A stretch of 64,000 nucleotides of DNA from Vibrio navarrensis (GTDB lineage: Bacteria; Pseudomonadota; Gammaproteobacteria; Enterobacterales; Vibrionaceae): positions 1,116,001-1,180,000 of the forward strand of contig NZ_CP065217.1 in assembly GCF_015767675.1 (NCBI RefSeq), in the 5' to 3' direction. Position numbers and translations under genes: made by a program. The notes beneath the pieces are model-generated. The model had not been told where the DNA came from and did no database searches. It was given only the letters and a program-made list of their open reading frames with translations. Positions 51,245-60,810 of the stretch are shown one piece after another. The first letter of the stretch is position 1; each line of letters starts with the position of its first letter.

Positions 51245-52696
51245 ATGAATCCAGCCACCTTATGGCGTCAGTTTTTTGTTCCCTCGCAAAGCGAGTGGAC
51301 AAGCGCTCAGCAGCGGCAAGCTGACATCTTATCCCTCTTTACGTTCATCGCGTTTCTCGTTGGTGTTTACAGCTTAATCAAGTGGAGTAAACACGGCAGC
51401 GAAAGTCTTGTCACCACGTCAATCGCGTTAATTGTACTCGAGTTGCTGGCTGCATTTTGCCTCAAATGGTTTAAGAATCCGACCTTAGCCCTCAGTTTGG
51501 GGTTTGTCGGTATGACGCTGCATGCGCTCAACATCATCTATCAAAGCGGTGGCGTGGTGGATTCGACCCAGACCTATTGGGTCCCTCTGCTGGTGGTGGC
51601 TTTTTTCCTTTCAGCGACACGTGTCATGGCACTCACCTGGAGTGGTATCGTCATCGCGATTTCAGCCATCATGACTTATCAACATATCGCTGGGAGCTCC
51701 TTTCCCCATTTAACTTTATCCGCTGGTGAAACACGTGTAGAGATTTGGTCGGGAACCATTTTGCCGCTGGTGGTGATTTGTATTGCCCAGGCGTTTACCG
51801 CCCGGCAGCGTGACAACGCGATTGAAGGGGCTGAACGCGCGAAAGTGCAAAGTGAAGCGGTGGCCTTGCAAGCGAAGGAGGGTGAACAAAACCTGTCGAC
51901 TGTGCTGGCGCATGCCACTACCAATACCAACCAGTTGAACATCGTTTCTCAAGCGCTGGAAAGCCAATCGACAACGCTCGATAGCCAAGTCACTCAACTT
52001 AACCTCAACTGTGAGTCGCAAGCCAGTGCGGCAGAGCAAATGAGCCAGCAAGTACACCAAATGGCGCAGGGGGTTGAGGAATCGGGCCGTTTCGTGCAAG
52101 AGCTGCGGCAAAAGAGTGAGCTGGTACATCATCAGGCAGAAAAAAGTTCAGAGCTGCTTAATGCCTCGACAGAGGCGATCAGCCAGATCTTAGAAAGCCA
52201 CGAACAGATCATGAAAGTGGCGGATTTGATCACCTCAGTTGCGGAGCAAACCAATCTATTGGCGCTGAATGCGGCGATTGAGGCGGCGCGAGCGGGTGAA
52301 CAAGGCCGTGGGTTCGCGGTGGTTGCCGATCAGGTACGTGAACTCTCTTCGCAAAGCAGCCACTCGGCCGTTGAGATCCGAAATTTGCTTGATCGCAGTG
52401 AGCAGGAAGTGAAGCATGGTCAGCATGTGATTCACTCCAGTGCCGAGCGAATGAGTGAGATCATCGAACAAGTGACAACGATTTCCTCTGACGTTAACAG
52501 CTTGGCCGATATCATGAGTCAGCAAATGACGGCGCTTAACGAGTTGGATCAAGCCAGTAGCGAAGTCGCGTCAGGCGTAGTGAACACGAAAAGTATTTCT
52601 GAAATTGTCGCGGCGAATGGCACGCAACTAAGGCAGCAAGTTGACACGGTTCGTCAGTTAACGTCCCAGTTAGAACAAGTCGTATCAAAAATCTGA
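51245..52696 (+). CDS. Methyl-accepting chemotaxis protein, six-TM membrane type without periplasmic domain
   Basis: 483 aa. The ATG at 51245 follows AGGAAG by 7 nt; the TTG at 51239 is less likely. About six TM helices fill residues 25-190 (for example [17 protein letters not shown] and [17 protein letters not shown]), leaving no sizeable periplasmic sensor, and no HAMP motif is evident. The signalling tip is [20 protein letters not shown]. Sensing by the membrane bundle itself (for example energy state, hydrophobic solutes) is inference. It has its own promoter and terminator and sits between ruvC and ruvA. Confidence 0.9.
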   Translation: MNPATLWRQFFVPSQSEWTSAQQRQADILSLFTFIAFLVGVYSLIKWSKHGSESLVTTSIALIVLELLAAFCLKWFKNPTLALSLGFVGMTLHALNIIYQSGGVVDSTQTYWVPLLVVAFFLSATRVMALTWSGIVIAISAIMTYQHIAGSSFPHLTLSAGETRVEIWSGTILPLVVICIAQAFTARQRDNAIEGAERAKVQSEAVALQAKEGEQNLSTVLAHATTNTNQLNIVSQALESQSTTLDSQVTQLNLNCESQASAAEQMSQQVHQMAQGVEESGRFVQELRQKSELVHHQAEKSSELLNASTEAISQILESHEQIMKVADLITSVAEQTNLLALNAAIEAARAGEQGRGFAVVADQVRELSSQSSHSAVEIRNLLDRSEQEVKHGQHVIHSSAERMSEIIEQVTTISSDVNSLADIMSQQMTALNELDQASSEVASGVVNTKSISEIVAANGTQLRQQVDTVRQLTSQLEQVVSKI

Positions 52697-52704
52697 ACGC
52701 CCTG

Positions 52705-52738
52705 AATAAAGAACTGGATGTCTATCCAGTTCTTTATT
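52705..52738 (+). terminator. Strong terminator after the inserted chemoreceptor
   Basis: A 14-bp perfect stem AATAAAGAACTGGA / TCCAGTTCTTTATT with a 6-nt loop, followed by ATTCTG. It lies only 36 bp before the ruvA start, so ruvA must be started by a promoter in or near this interval, or by read-through. Confidence 0.85.
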
Positions 52739-52774
52739 ATTCTGTCGCAAATTCATTTCCAAAGAGTATTTAAC

Positions 52775-53389
52775 GTGATCGGACGTCTTCGCGGCATTTT
52801 GCTGGAAAAACAACCTCCTGAAGTTTTGATAGAAGTTAACGGTATCGGCTATGAAGTGCAGATGCCGATGAGCTGTTTCTACGAGTTGCCTCATGTGGGT
52901 GAAGAAGCCGTGATTTATACTCATTTTGTGGTGAGAGAAGATGCGCAGCTGTTGTATGGTTTTAACACGGTCAAAGAGCGTGCTTTGTTCCGTGAAGTGA
53001 TTAAAGCCAATGGCGTAGGGCCAAAACTGGGTCTGGCCATTTTGTCCGGCATGACGGCCAGCCAATTTGTTGCATCGGTTGAGCGCGAAGATATCTCGAC
53101 CCTTGTGAAGCTGCCGGGTGTTGGCAAGAAAACCGCAGAGCGGTTAGTGGTTGAGATGAAAGATCGTCTCAAAGGTTGGGGTGCAGGCGATCTCTTTACC
53201 CCGTTCACCGACGCCGCACCGGCAGAAAACGGCGTGACGGCAAGCAGTAATGCCGAAGACGAAGCAGTGAGTGCGCTGTTAGCGCTGGGCTACAAACCTG
53301 TTCAAGCATCGAAAGTGGTCGCGCAAGTGGCTAAACCGGACATGACCAGCGAGCAGGTGATCCGCGAAGCGCTGAAATCCATGATCTAA
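52775..53389 (+). CDS. ruvA: Holliday junction branch migration protein RuvA
   Basis: Tetrameric junction-binding protein. The start is a GTG at 52775 (reads [20 protein letters not shown]), giving 204 aa; the frame open to 52718 overlaps the terminator stem and is not plausible. OB-fold, helix-hairpin-helix ([13 protein letters not shown] and [17 protein letters not shown]) and a C-terminal RuvB-binding helix bundle are visible. It is followed by ruvB after 21 bp. Confidence 0.95.
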   Translation: MIGRLRGILLEKQPPEVLIEVNGIGYEVQMPMSCFYELPHVGEEAVIYTHFVVREDAQLLYGFNTVKERALFREVIKANGVGPKLGLAILSGMTASQFVASVEREDISTLVKLPGVGKKTAERLVVEMKDRLKGWGAGDLFTPFTDAAPAENGVTASSNAEDEAVSALLALGYKPVQASKVVAQVAKPDMTSEQVIREALKSMI

Positions 53390-53410
53390 GGGTGCAATAA
53401 AGGTATTGAT

Positions 53411-54415
53411 ATGATTGAAGCAGATCGCTTAATTGCACCGGAAAACCCTACATTTCGTGACGAAGATGTGATTGATCGTGCCATTCGTCCCAAAAAACTG
53501 GCTGATTACCAAGGCCAAGATCACGTGCGTGACCAGATGGAAATCTTTATCAAAGCGGCCCAATTGCGCAGTGAAGCGTTGGATCATTTGTTGATTTTTG
53601 GTCCTCCAGGCTTGGGGAAAACCACCTTAGCGAATATCGTCGCTAACGAAATGGGCGTCAGCATTCGTACGACCTCTGGTCCAGTGTTAGAAAAAGCGGG
53701 GGATTTAGCCGCGCTACTGACCAATCTGGAAGAGAATGATGTGCTATTTATTGATGAAATTCACCGTCTTAGCCCAATGGTTGAAGAGGTGCTCTATCCG
53801 GCGATGGAAGATTATCAACTCGACATCATGATCGGTGAAGGACCTGCGGCGCGTTCGATCAAAATCGATCTGCCGCCTTTTACTCTGATTGGCGCGACCA
53901 CGCGAGCGGGCTCCCTTACCTCGCCGCTACGCGATCGCTTCGGTATCACTCAGCGCCTTGAGTACTACAACATTCCTGACTTGCAAAATATCGTGCAGCG
54001 CAGTGCCAGTTGTTTGAATCTCTCAATGGATGCAGAAGGTGCGCTGGAAGTGGCGCGACGCGCGCGTGGTACTCCTCGTATTGCCAACCGTTTGCTAAGG
54101 CGTGTACGAGATTACGCCGAAGTGAAGGGTGATGGGCACATTTCAGCTGAGGTTGCGGATCTTGCGTTGAATATGCTGGATGTCGATTCGCAGGGCTTCG
54201 ACTATATGGATAGAAAGTTGTTGCTCGCTATCATGGAGAAATTCTCTGGCGGCCCGGTTGGGCTAGACAACATGGCTGCAGCGATCGGTGAAGAAAAGGA
54301 TACGATTGAAGATGTACTTGAGCCGTATCTCATTCAACAAGGTTATTTACAAAGAACACCCAGAGGCCGGATCGCAACAGATAGGGCTTATCTCCATTTC
54401 GGAATAGAAAAATAA
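53411..54415 (+). CDS. ruvB: Holliday junction branch migration helicase RuvB
   Basis: AAA+ motor of the RuvAB complex. 334 aa. Walker [16 protein letters not shown] (about 64-73), Walker [19 protein letters not shown], sensor 1 GATTRAGSL, arginine finger in SPLRDRFGI, and a winged helix with [16 protein letters not shown] at the C-terminus. AAAGG upstream of the ATG. No SOS box was identified. Confidence 0.97.
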   Translation: MIEADRLIAPENPTFRDEDVIDRAIRPKKLADYQGQDHVRDQMEIFIKAAQLRSEALDHLLIFGPPGLGKTTLANIVANEMGVSIRTTSGPVLEKAGDLAALLTNLEENDVLFIDEIHRLSPMVEEVLYPAMEDYQLDIMIGEGPAARSIKIDLPPFTLIGATTRAGSLTSPLRDRFGITQRLEYYNIPDLQNIVQRSASCLNLSMDAEGALEVARRARGTPRIANRLLRRVRDYAEVKGDGHISAEVADLALNMLDVDSQGFDYMDRKLLLAIMEKFSGGPVGLDNMAAAIGEEKDTIEDVLEPYLIQQGYLQRTPRGRIATDRAYLHFGIEK

Positions 54416-54420
54416 GTTTG

Positions 54421-54448
54421 CAGAGCCAGAACGTCAGATCTGGCTCTG
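54421..54448 (+). terminator. Hairpin downstream of ruvB
   Basis: A 10-bp perfect stem CAGAGCCAGA / TCTGGCTCTG with an 8-nt loop, 6 bp after the ruvB stop. The following bases (TGCTTAATG) are not T-rich, so termination is uncertain. Confidence 0.5.
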
Positions 54449-54455
54449 TGCTTAA

Positions 54456-54471
54456 TGTGATTTGGTTCACG
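54456..54471. promoter_or_regulatory. CRP-like site upstream of cydA
   Basis: TGTGATTTGGTTCACG: TGTGA and TCAC half sites with 6-bp spacing, preceded by AA and followed by TTA. It lies about 400 bp before the cydA ATG, which is distant. One half site is one base short of consensus. Confidence 0.45.
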
Positions 54472-54596
54472 TTATTTAAAATCTCACTACCCCTTTGTAG
54501 GTAAGAAAAAGTGGTCAATTGTTAATCTTTGGTGTTACTTATTTTCCCTTTGATTCTCTGTGGTTACCTGCATTTAACAAACCCTCCATTTGAGAG

Positions 54597-54610
54597 TTGA
54601 TTCAGATCAA
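54597..54610. promoter_or_regulatory. Perfect FNR box 1 upstream of cydA
   Basis: TTGATTCAGATCAA fits the FNR consensus TTGAT-N4-ATCAA exactly. It lies 50 bp upstream of a second perfect copy (54647-54660), both within 280 bp of the cydA start. In E. coli FNR represses and ArcA activates cyd; the arrangement here suggests oxygen-dependent control. Confidence 0.85.
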
Positions 54611-54646
54611 TTTGATGCTTTTTTGCTCAAAAATGAACAAATTATC

Positions 54647-54660
54647 TTGATTTGGATCAA
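54647..54660. promoter_or_regulatory. Perfect FNR box 2 upstream of cydA
   Basis: TTGATTTGGATCAA fits TTGAT-N4-ATCAA exactly. A TATAAA -10-like element at 54674-54679 lies 14 bp downstream, so FNR bound here would overlap the promoter. The remaining leader to 54871 is AT-rich with GTTAA-like repeats (ACAATTAACTAACC near 54740) that could be ArcA sites. Confidence 0.85.
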
Positions 54661-54871
54661 CGCAGAATCTCCCTATAAATTTTTTGAAACAAGATAGTTT
54701 TAGCAGTAGTATTAGCTGTAGCTATATTAGCTGACGCTTAACAATTAACTAACCAATACGGTACATTTTTGCAACAAATGCTTGTTTTATTTAAACAAGT
54801 GCTAAGCTTTCTCAACACTGGTGAGTTGTAAAATGTAGAGAGTGTCATTCAGCCGACACATAGGAGTTACT

Positions 54872-56458
54872 ATGATTGACGTAGTTGATCTATCGCGGTT
54901 GCAGTTTGCGCTGACAGCGATGTATCACTTCCTGTTCGTACCTCTGACTCTGGGCATGGCTTTTCTGTTAGCCATCATGGAATCACTGTACGTAATGACC
55001 GATAAGCAGATCTATAAGGACATGACAAAGTTCTGGGGTAAGCTGTTCGGGATTAACTTTGCTCTAGGTGTGGCTACTGGCCTAACCATGGAGTTCCAGT
55101 TCGGTACCAACTGGTCTTACTATTCGCACTACGTAGGTGACATTTTTGGTGCACCTCTCGCGATAGAAGCCCTGATCGCCTTCTTCCTAGAATCCACTTT
55201 TGTTGGTCTTTTCTTCTTTGGTTGGGATCGTCTATCTAAACGTCAACACCTAGCGGTGACCTGGCTAGTTGCGCTGGGTTCTAACTTCTCTGCATTGTGG
55301 ATTCTCGTCGCGAATGGCTGGATGCAAAACCCAGTGGGCGCAGAGTTCAACTTCGAAACTATGCGCATGGAGATGGTGAGTTTTGCCGAAGTGGTACTTA
55401 ACCCAGTGGCGCAAGTGAAGTTTGTCCATACCGTGGCTTCTGGTTACACCACAGGGGCAATGTTCATCTTAGGTATCAGTGCTTACTACTTGCTTAAGGG
55501 CCGTGATATCGCCTTTGCCCGCCGCTCTTTTGCTATTGCCGCTTCATTTGGTATGGCCGCTATTCTCTCTGTTATCGTCCTTGGAGATGAATCAGGCTAT
55601 GAGCTTGGCGAAGTGCAGAAAGTGAAACTAGCCGCTGTTGAAGCCGAGTGGCACACAGAGCCTGCGCCAGCGGCCTTCACGCTGTTTGGCTTGCCAAATC
55701 AGGATGCGATGCATACCGATTACGCCATCAAGATCCCTTATGTAATGGGCATTATTGCCACGCGTTCATTTGATGAACAAGTGACGGGCTTGCGCGATCT
55801 GCGTGATCAGCATGTTGACCGCATTCGTAACGGCATGTACGCCTATGAATTGTTGGAAAAACTGCGCGCTGGCGATAAGTCACCTGCCAATATGGCGGCT
55901 TTTGATGAAGTCAAAGGCGACTTAGGTTATGGCTTGTTGCTGAAACGCTACACAGACAAAGTGACCGACGCGACGGAAGAGCAGATCCAAGCAGCTGCTG
56001 ATGATTCTATTCCAACGGTTTGGCCACTGTTCTGGTCATTCCGCATCATGGTTGCTTGTGGTTTCATTATGTTGTTCGTATTTGGTGCCGCGTTTGTACA
56101 AACTTGTCGTCAAAAGATCGAACAAAAGCAGTGGATACTCAAAGCGGCGCTATTCAGTATTCCACTTCCTTGGATCGCGGTTGAAGCGGGCTGGTTTGTG
56201 GCTGAATTTGGTCGTCAGCCTTGGGCAGTCGGCGAAATCTTACCGGTCAATGTGGCGGCCTCTGCGCTGAGCGCTGGCGAAATTTGGACATCGTTGTTCG
56301 CTATTTTAGCGCTTTATACCGTGTTCTTAATCGCAGAAGTTTACCTCATGGTGAAGTTTGCCCGTAAAGGCCCAAGTAGCCTGAAAACAGGTCGTTATCA
56401 CTTCGAACAAAATGCAGACTCTGTTGCAGACAAAGTCAGTCGTCAGGTCGAAGCGTAA
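54872..56458 (+). CDS. cydA: Cytochrome bd ubiquinol oxidase subunit I
   Basis: High-affinity quinol oxidase, subunit with haems b558, b595 and d. The start at 54872 ([20 protein letters not shown]) follows TAGGAG and gives 528 aa; the frame from 54842 is longer without support. The Q-loop region is long (E. coli-like length). His in the N-terminal helix (MYHFLFVPL) and the [11 protein letters not shown] block are conserved. Nine or so TM helices. Confidence 0.97.
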   Translation: MIDVVDLSRLQFALTAMYHFLFVPLTLGMAFLLAIMESLYVMTDKQIYKDMTKFWGKLFGINFALGVATGLTMEFQFGTNWSYYSHYVGDIFGAPLAIEALIAFFLESTFVGLFFFGWDRLSKRQHLAVTWLVALGSNFSALWILVANGWMQNPVGAEFNFETMRMEMVSFAEVVLNPVAQVKFVHTVASGYTTGAMFILGISAYYLLKGRDIAFARRSFAIAASFGMAAILSVIVLGDESGYELGEVQKVKLAAVEAEWHTEPAPAAFTLFGLPNQDAMHTDYAIKIPYVMGIIATRSFDEQVTGLRDLRDQHVDRIRNGMYAYELLEKLRAGDKSPANMAAFDEVKGDLGYGLLLKRYTDKVTDATEEQIQAAADDSIPTVWPLFWSFRIMVACGFIMLFVFGAAFVQTCRQKIEQKQWILKAALFSIPLPWIAVEAGWFVAEFGRQPWAVGEILPVNVAASALSAGEIWTSLFAILALYTVFLIAEVYLMVKFARKGPSSLKTGRYHFEQNADSVADKVSRQVEA

Positions 56459-56475
56459 GGTCAAGGAGATACAAG

Positions 56476-57612
56476 ATGTTTGATTACGAAATCTTGCGAT
56501 TAATCTGGTGGGTACTGATCGGTGTACTACTCGTTGGTTTCGCAATTACCGATGGATTCGATATGGGGGTGGGTGCGCTCGTCCCTGTGATTGGTAAAAA
56601 TGACAATGAACGCCGCGTGATGATCAACTCGATCGCGCCACACTGGGATGGTAACCAAGTTTGGCTTATCACCGCAGGTGGTGCCCTGTTTGCCGCTTGG
56701 CCACTGGTTTACGCGACCTCGTTCTCTGGTTTCTACTTAGCGATGATCGTGACGCTGGCCGCGCTATGGCTGCGTCCGATTGGTCTCGATTACCGCTCAA
56801 AAATTGAAGATGCCAAATGGCGCAACACTTGGGATATCTGTATCTCGATCAGTGGTTTTGTGCCGCCTGTCATTTTTGGTGTGGCGTTTGGTAACTTACT
56901 GCAAGGCGTGCCATTCCAACTGAGTGAATTCTTGATGCCAACCTATCATGGCTCATTCTTTGGTCTGCTGAACCCGTTCGCATTGCTTTGTGGTTTGGTG
57001 AGCTTGTTTATGATCCTGATGCAAGGCGCGACTTGGCTGCAAATGAAAACTACAGATGCGGTTCACGTTCGTGCACGTAATGTTGCACAATTGACTGGTG
57101 TGCTGACAGCGCTTGCTTTCGTGGCAGCAGGTTTTTGGATCCAGAGCATTGACGGTTACGTCATTGTTGGCAGCATCGATACCATGGCCGCATCAAACCC
57201 ACTAAACAAAGAAGTGGTTCGTCAAGCGGGTGCTTGGATGAACAATTTTGAAGCTTATCCACTGCTATGGGCTGCACCAGCGCTGGGTGTACTGATGCCT
57301 TTACTAGCCGTGGTTGCTTCTCGCCTTGAAAAAGGAGCGTTGGCGTTCTTGGCTTCAAGCCTAGGGAATGCAGGTGTGATCTTTACGGCTGGATTTGCCA
57401 TGTTCCCATTCATCATGCCATCGGATCTGATGCCAAGTCACAGCTTGACGATGTGGGATGCGACTTCATCTGAGTTGACACTGAATTTGATGACGGGCGT
57501 TGCCTTTGTGATGATGCCGATCATTTTGGCCTACACTGCGTGGTCTTACTACAAAATGTTTGGCCGTTTAGACAGCAAGTTCATTGAAGACAACAAAAAC
57601 TCACTTTACTAA
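56476..57612 (+). CDS. cydB: Cytochrome bd ubiquinol oxidase subunit II
   Basis: 378-aa, eight-TM partner of CydA. MFDYEILRLIWWVLIGVLLV at the start and FAITDGFDMGVGALVPVIG are typical of CydB. AAGGAG precedes the ATG. 17 bp after cydA; cydX follows after 12 bp. Confidence 0.97.
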   Translation: MFDYEILRLIWWVLIGVLLVGFAITDGFDMGVGALVPVIGKNDNERRVMINSIAPHWDGNQVWLITAGGALFAAWPLVYATSFSGFYLAMIVTLAALWLRPIGLDYRSKIEDAKWRNTWDICISISGFVPPVIFGVAFGNLLQGVPFQLSEFLMPTYHGSFFGLLNPFALLCGLVSLFMILMQGATWLQMKTTDAVHVRARNVAQLTGVLTALAFVAAGFWIQSIDGYVIVGSIDTMAASNPLNKEVVRQAGAWMNNFEAYPLLWAAPALGVLMPLLAVVASRLEKGALAFLASSLGNAGVIFTAGFAMFPFIMPSDLMPSHSLTMWDATSSELTLNLMTGVAFVMMPIILAYTAWSYYKMFGRLDSKFIEDNKNSLY

Positions 57613-57624
57613 GGAGCAAAGACT

Positions 57625-57732
57625 ATGTGGTATTTCGCATGGATTCTCGGTGTACTGCTTGCGTGTGCATTTGGCATCATCAACGCTCTTTGGCTAGAGC
57701 ATTCAGAAATGATGGACAAAGACAGTGAATAA
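57625..57732 (+). CDS. cydX: Cytochrome bd oxidase small subunit CydX
   Basis: A 35-aa single-TM protein beginning MWYFAWILGVLLACAFGIIN and ending in an acidic tail EMMDKDSE. It is preceded by AAGGAG and follows cydB, the canonical position. CydX stabilises the haems of bd oxidase. It overlaps the ybgE start by 8 bp. Confidence 0.93.
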   Translation: MWYFAWILGVLLACAFGIINALWLEHSEMMDKDSE

Positions 57733-58027
57733 ACTAGCAGAACAGATCGCGACACTGCATGAACCGTTCGACAGAACGTGGCTGAAAGCATTCACGCTAG
57801 TACTCGGGTTTGTTCATGTTGGTTTAGTGATGTGGGAGCCTCACGCCTACGCAACTGCAATCGGCGGTTTTAATGTGCTGATTGGCCCAGCGCTCATTTG
57901 GGCGGTGTGTTCGAGCATGGTGTATGGTGTTGGGTTTACGCCGAAAAATTGGTATTGGCAGCTATTGTTCAGCCCCTATTTTTCAATCCCAATTCTGCTG
58001 TTTTTAACCGCTTTACACATTTTGTAA
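57725..58027 (+). CDS. ybgE: Cyd operon protein YbgE
   Basis: 100-aa membrane protein with about three TM helices (LVLGFVHVGLVMW, VLIGPALIWAVCSSMVYGVG, FSIPILLFLTALHIL). GTG start at 57725 inside cydX. Function unclear; found in cyd operons between cydX and ybgC. Confidence 0.88.
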   Translation: MNKLAEQIATLHEPFDRTWLKAFTLVLGFVHVGLVMWEPHAYATAIGGFNVLIGPALIWAVCSSMVYGVGFTPKNWYWQLLFSPYFSIPILLFLTALHIL

Positions 58028-58046
58028 CCGAGATGGTTAATAATTG

Positions 58047-58072
58047 AGCCAGGCCAAGTGCCTGGCTTTTTA
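58047..58072 (+). terminator. Rho-independent terminator of the cydABX-ybgE operon
   Basis: An 8-bp stem AGCCAGGC / GCCTGGCT with a 5-nt loop followed by TTTTATTTTC, 19 bp after the ybgE stop. Separates cyd from the ybgC-tol-pal operon. Confidence 0.92.
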
Positions 58073-58172
58073 TTTTCTCCACACAATTCAAAAAAAGGCA
58101 GGCGTGTGGTACCAATTTATGTGACTTAAGTTATAGTAATCGCTTTGATCCATGCACTGAATCGGTACGACA

Positions 58173-58592
58173 TTGAACAGCAATAACCACGCTTTTACTT
58201 GGCCAGTGACGGTTTATTATGAAGATACGGACGCAGGAGGGGTGGTTTATCATGCCAACTACCTCAAGTTTTTCGAACGCGCTCGAACAGAATTACTGCG
58301 CTCGGCTGGGATTTCACAAGATGCGCTACTGAAACAAAATATCGGTTTTGTGGTCCGACATATGGATATCGATTTTATACATGCCGCCAGACTCGATGAA
58401 AAGTTGACCGTACGAAGCAAAATTGGCGAATTTAAGCGCGTTTCGATGACCTTTTGTCAAGAGTTGGTCAATGAAGAAGGGCGGTTGTTGTGTAAAGCAA
58501 CAGTTAAGGTAGCATGTATCGACAATTTAAAAATGAAACCTTTTGCCATTCCCACGTCTATTATTGCGGAGTTAACAAATAGTGACTGCTGA
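58173..58592 (+). CDS. ybgC: Acyl-CoA thioesterase YbgC (Tol-Pal associated)
   Basis: 139-aa hot-dog fold thioesterase. Motif [20 protein letters not shown] holds the catalytic Asp. The start is a TTG at 58173 ([15 protein letters not shown]); no ATG is better placed and the ribosome binding site is weak. First gene of the tol-pal operon; its stop overlaps the tolQ start. Confidence 0.93.
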   Translation: MNSNNHAFTWPVTVYYEDTDAGGVVYHANYLKFFERARTELLRSAGISQDALLKQNIGFVVRHMDIDFIHAARLDEKLTVRSKIGEFKRVSMTFCQELVNEEGRLLCKATVKVACIDNLKMKPFAIPTSIIAELTNSDC

Positions 58593-59265
58593 TATTTCTA
58601 TCTTAGATCTTTTTCTACAAGCGAGCCTGTTGGTTAAGTTGGTCATGTTAACTTTGCTTGGTATGTCAGTCGTCTCTTGGGCCATGATCATCAAGCGCAG
58701 CAAGGTGTTGTCGAAGGCGAGCAAAGACGCCGAAGAGTTTGAAGACAAATTTTGGTCTGGTATCGACCTTTCTCAGCTTTATCAGCAAGTGAAAGCCAGA
58801 AAAGAGAACCTCTCTGGCGCAGAAGAGATTTTTTATGCCGGTTTTACCGAGTTTGCTCGATTACGTAAAACCAATGCCAATTCACCGGCTTATGTCATGG
58901 AAGGGACGGGCAGAGCAATGCGTGTGGCCGTTTCCCGTGAGGTGGATGATTTAGAAAACAGTCTGCCATTTTTGGCAACGGTTGGCTCAATCAGCCCTTA
59001 CATTGGCCTATTTGGTACCGTTTGGGGCATCATGCACGCCTTTATTGCGCTAGGTGAAGTTAAACAAGCCACCCTTTCCATGGTAGCGCCTGGTATCGCT
59101 GAGGCTTTGATTGCCACGGCTATGGGCTTGTTTGCCGCTATTCCTGCTGTTATGGCCTATAACCGTTTGAGCAATAAAGTGACGAAGCTGGAGCACAACT
59201 ACGCCACCTTCTCAGAAGAGTTCCACAGTATTTTGCACCGTCAAGCCATGGCAGGTAGCCACTGA
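58582..59265 (+). CDS. tolQ: Tol-Pal system protein TolQ
   Basis: 227-aa inner-membrane proton-channel subunit with three TM helices (about 12-34, 140-165, 170-190). GTG start within ybg[17 protein letters not shown] and [24 protein letters not shown] are MotA/TolQ/ExbB signatures. Overlaps tolR by 1 bp (TGATG). Confidence 0.96.
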   Translation: MTADISILDLFLQASLLVKLVMLTLLGMSVVSWAMIIKRSKVLSKASKDAEEFEDKFWSGIDLSQLYQQVKARKENLSGAEEIFYAGFTEFARLRKTNANSPAYVMEGTGRAMRVAVSREVDDLENSLPFLATVGSISPYIGLFGTVWGIMHAFIALGEVKQATLSMVAPGIAEALIATAMGLFAAIPAVMAYNRLSNKVTKLEHNYATFSEEFHSILHRQAMAGSH

Positions 59266-59705
59266 TGGCGGGTTATCAACCGAAAAAGCGCAAGATGACT
59301 GCGGAGATCAACGTGGTGCCGTATATCGACGTCATGTTGGTTTTGCTGATCATCTTTATGGCGACCGCTCCTTTTGTAACTCAAGGGGTGGATGTTGAGC
59401 TGCCGAAAACCTCCACCGCACAGTCTATGGAACAGATGGCTGGTGAAAGTAACAGCAGTTTTATCATCATCGAAGTTGATAAAGACGGCAACTTAGGGTT
59501 GAGTGTCAATAATGATGAGGTGCAACGTGGTCTATCGTTGGCCGACGTTATTTTGCGAGTTAAAGCAGAGCTTTCTCTCAAACCTGATTCGCCTATTGCT
59601 GTTGGTGGTGACGCCGCAACACCGTACGCGGAGATTGTGTTATTGCTCGATGAACTCAGTAAAGCCGGCATCCCCAAAGTTGGCCTGCTAACCGACATAG
59701 AATAA
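59265..59705 (+). CDS. tolR: Tol-Pal system protein TolR
   Basis: 146-aa ExbD/TolR-family protein, one N-terminal TM carrying the proton-conducting Asp in INVVPYIDVMLVLLIIFM. Periplasmic domain binds peptidoglycan when activated. Same transcript as tolQ and tolA. Confidence 0.96.
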   Translation: MAGYQPKKRKMTAEINVVPYIDVMLVLLIIFMATAPFVTQGVDVELPKTSTAQSMEQMAGESNSSFIIIEVDKDGNLGLSVNNDEVQRGLSLADVILRVKAELSLKPDSPIAVGGDAATPYAEIVLLLDELSKAGIPKVGLLTDIE

Positions 59706-59718
59706 GTCAGACGCGATC

Positions 59719-60795
59719 ATGAGAGAAAAGAAAAATAAAAAGAATGATTTCGTAGTCCCCATTGTGGTCTCACTACTCCTGCATGTCGCCTTAGTCGTTG
59801 CTTTGCTTTGGAGCACCGATTTTAATATGCCTAAACCGCAAGCTTCCGGGCAAATGGTACAGGCTGTGGTGATTGACCCTAAGTTGGTACAGCAGCAAGC
59901 GAATGAAATCCGTCAGCAGCGGGAAAAAGCAGCGAAGAAAGAACAAGAGCGGCTGGACAAGTTGCGCCGTGAAGCGGAACAGTTGGAAAAGAACCGCAAA
60001 GCAGACGAAGAGCAACTGCGTAAGTTAAAAGAGCAGCAAGTTCGAGAGGCGAAAGCGGCACGTGAAGCAGAAGAGACGCGCAAAAAGAGAGAGCAAGAGC
60101 AAAAAGTCGCAGAAGAGAAGGTGCGACAGGAAAAAGATCGTGCCGCTAAGCTAGAAGCTGAGCGGAAAGTGAAAGAAGAGGCGATTAAAAAAGCCGAACA
60201 AGAGCGCGTTGCGAAAGAAGCGGCTGCCGCTAAAGCCGAACAAGAGCGTCTAGCAAACGAAAAAGCGGCGAGAGAAGCCGAAGAAAAGGCTCTCCGTGAG
60301 CGCGAAGCTGCGCAAAAAGCAGAGCAAGAGCGGATTGCTCAACAAAAAGCCGCTGCAGAGGCAGCGGAAAAGGCGCGCAAAGAGAAAGCACGTTTGCAGC
60401 AGTTGGAAAAAGAACTCAAAGAAAAAAAAGAAAAAGAAGCAGCGCTCAATGATATTTATTCTGGGCTAGAGACGGAAGCGAGTCATAACAATGCCGCAAA
60501 AAGTCAGTTTGTCACTGACGAGAAAAATCGATACGGACAAATATATCAGCAGCTAATTCAGCAGAAGCTGATAAAGGATGAATACTTACTGGGAAAGTCT
60601 TGTCGAGTTAATATTACTCTGATCCCGACCGGAGTGGATGCGATTGTCAGTTCAGTAAGTGTTCTTGAAGGTGATAGCCGCGTTTGTACGGCAGCAAAGA
60701 GCGCGATTGCTCAGGTCGGCAATTTCCCTATGCCAGAAGATGAAGCAGTCAGAAAAGAGCTGCGAACTATTAACCTCACTGTTGCTTTAGAATAA
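59719..60795 (+). CDS. tolA: Tol-Pal system protein TolA
   Basis: 358 aa. N-terminal TM (about 11-31), a long Ala/Glu/Lys/Arg-rich coiled-coil helix (about 60-235) spanning the periplasm, then domain III with GKSCRVNITLIPTGVDAI. It couples the inner-membrane motor to TolB and Pal. No large repeat insertion is seen. Confidence 0.95.
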   Translation: MREKKNKKNDFVVPIVVSLLLHVALVVALLWSTDFNMPKPQASGQMVQAVVIDPKLVQQQANEIRQQREKAAKKEQERLDKLRREAEQLEKNRKADEEQLRKLKEQQVREAKAAREAEETRKKREQEQKVAEEKVRQEKDRAAKLEAERKVKEEAIKKAEQERVAKEAAAAKAEQERLANEKAAREAEEKALREREAAQKAEQERIAQQKAAAEAAEKARKEKARLQQLEKELKEKKEKEAALNDIYSGLETEASHNNAAKSQFVTDEKNRYGQIYQQLIQQKLIKDEYLLGKSCRVNITLIPTGVDAIVSSVSVLEGDSRVCTAAKSAIAQVGNFPMPEDEAVRKELRTINLTVALE

Positions 60796-60810
60796 AAGGA
60801 TTATGACGTG

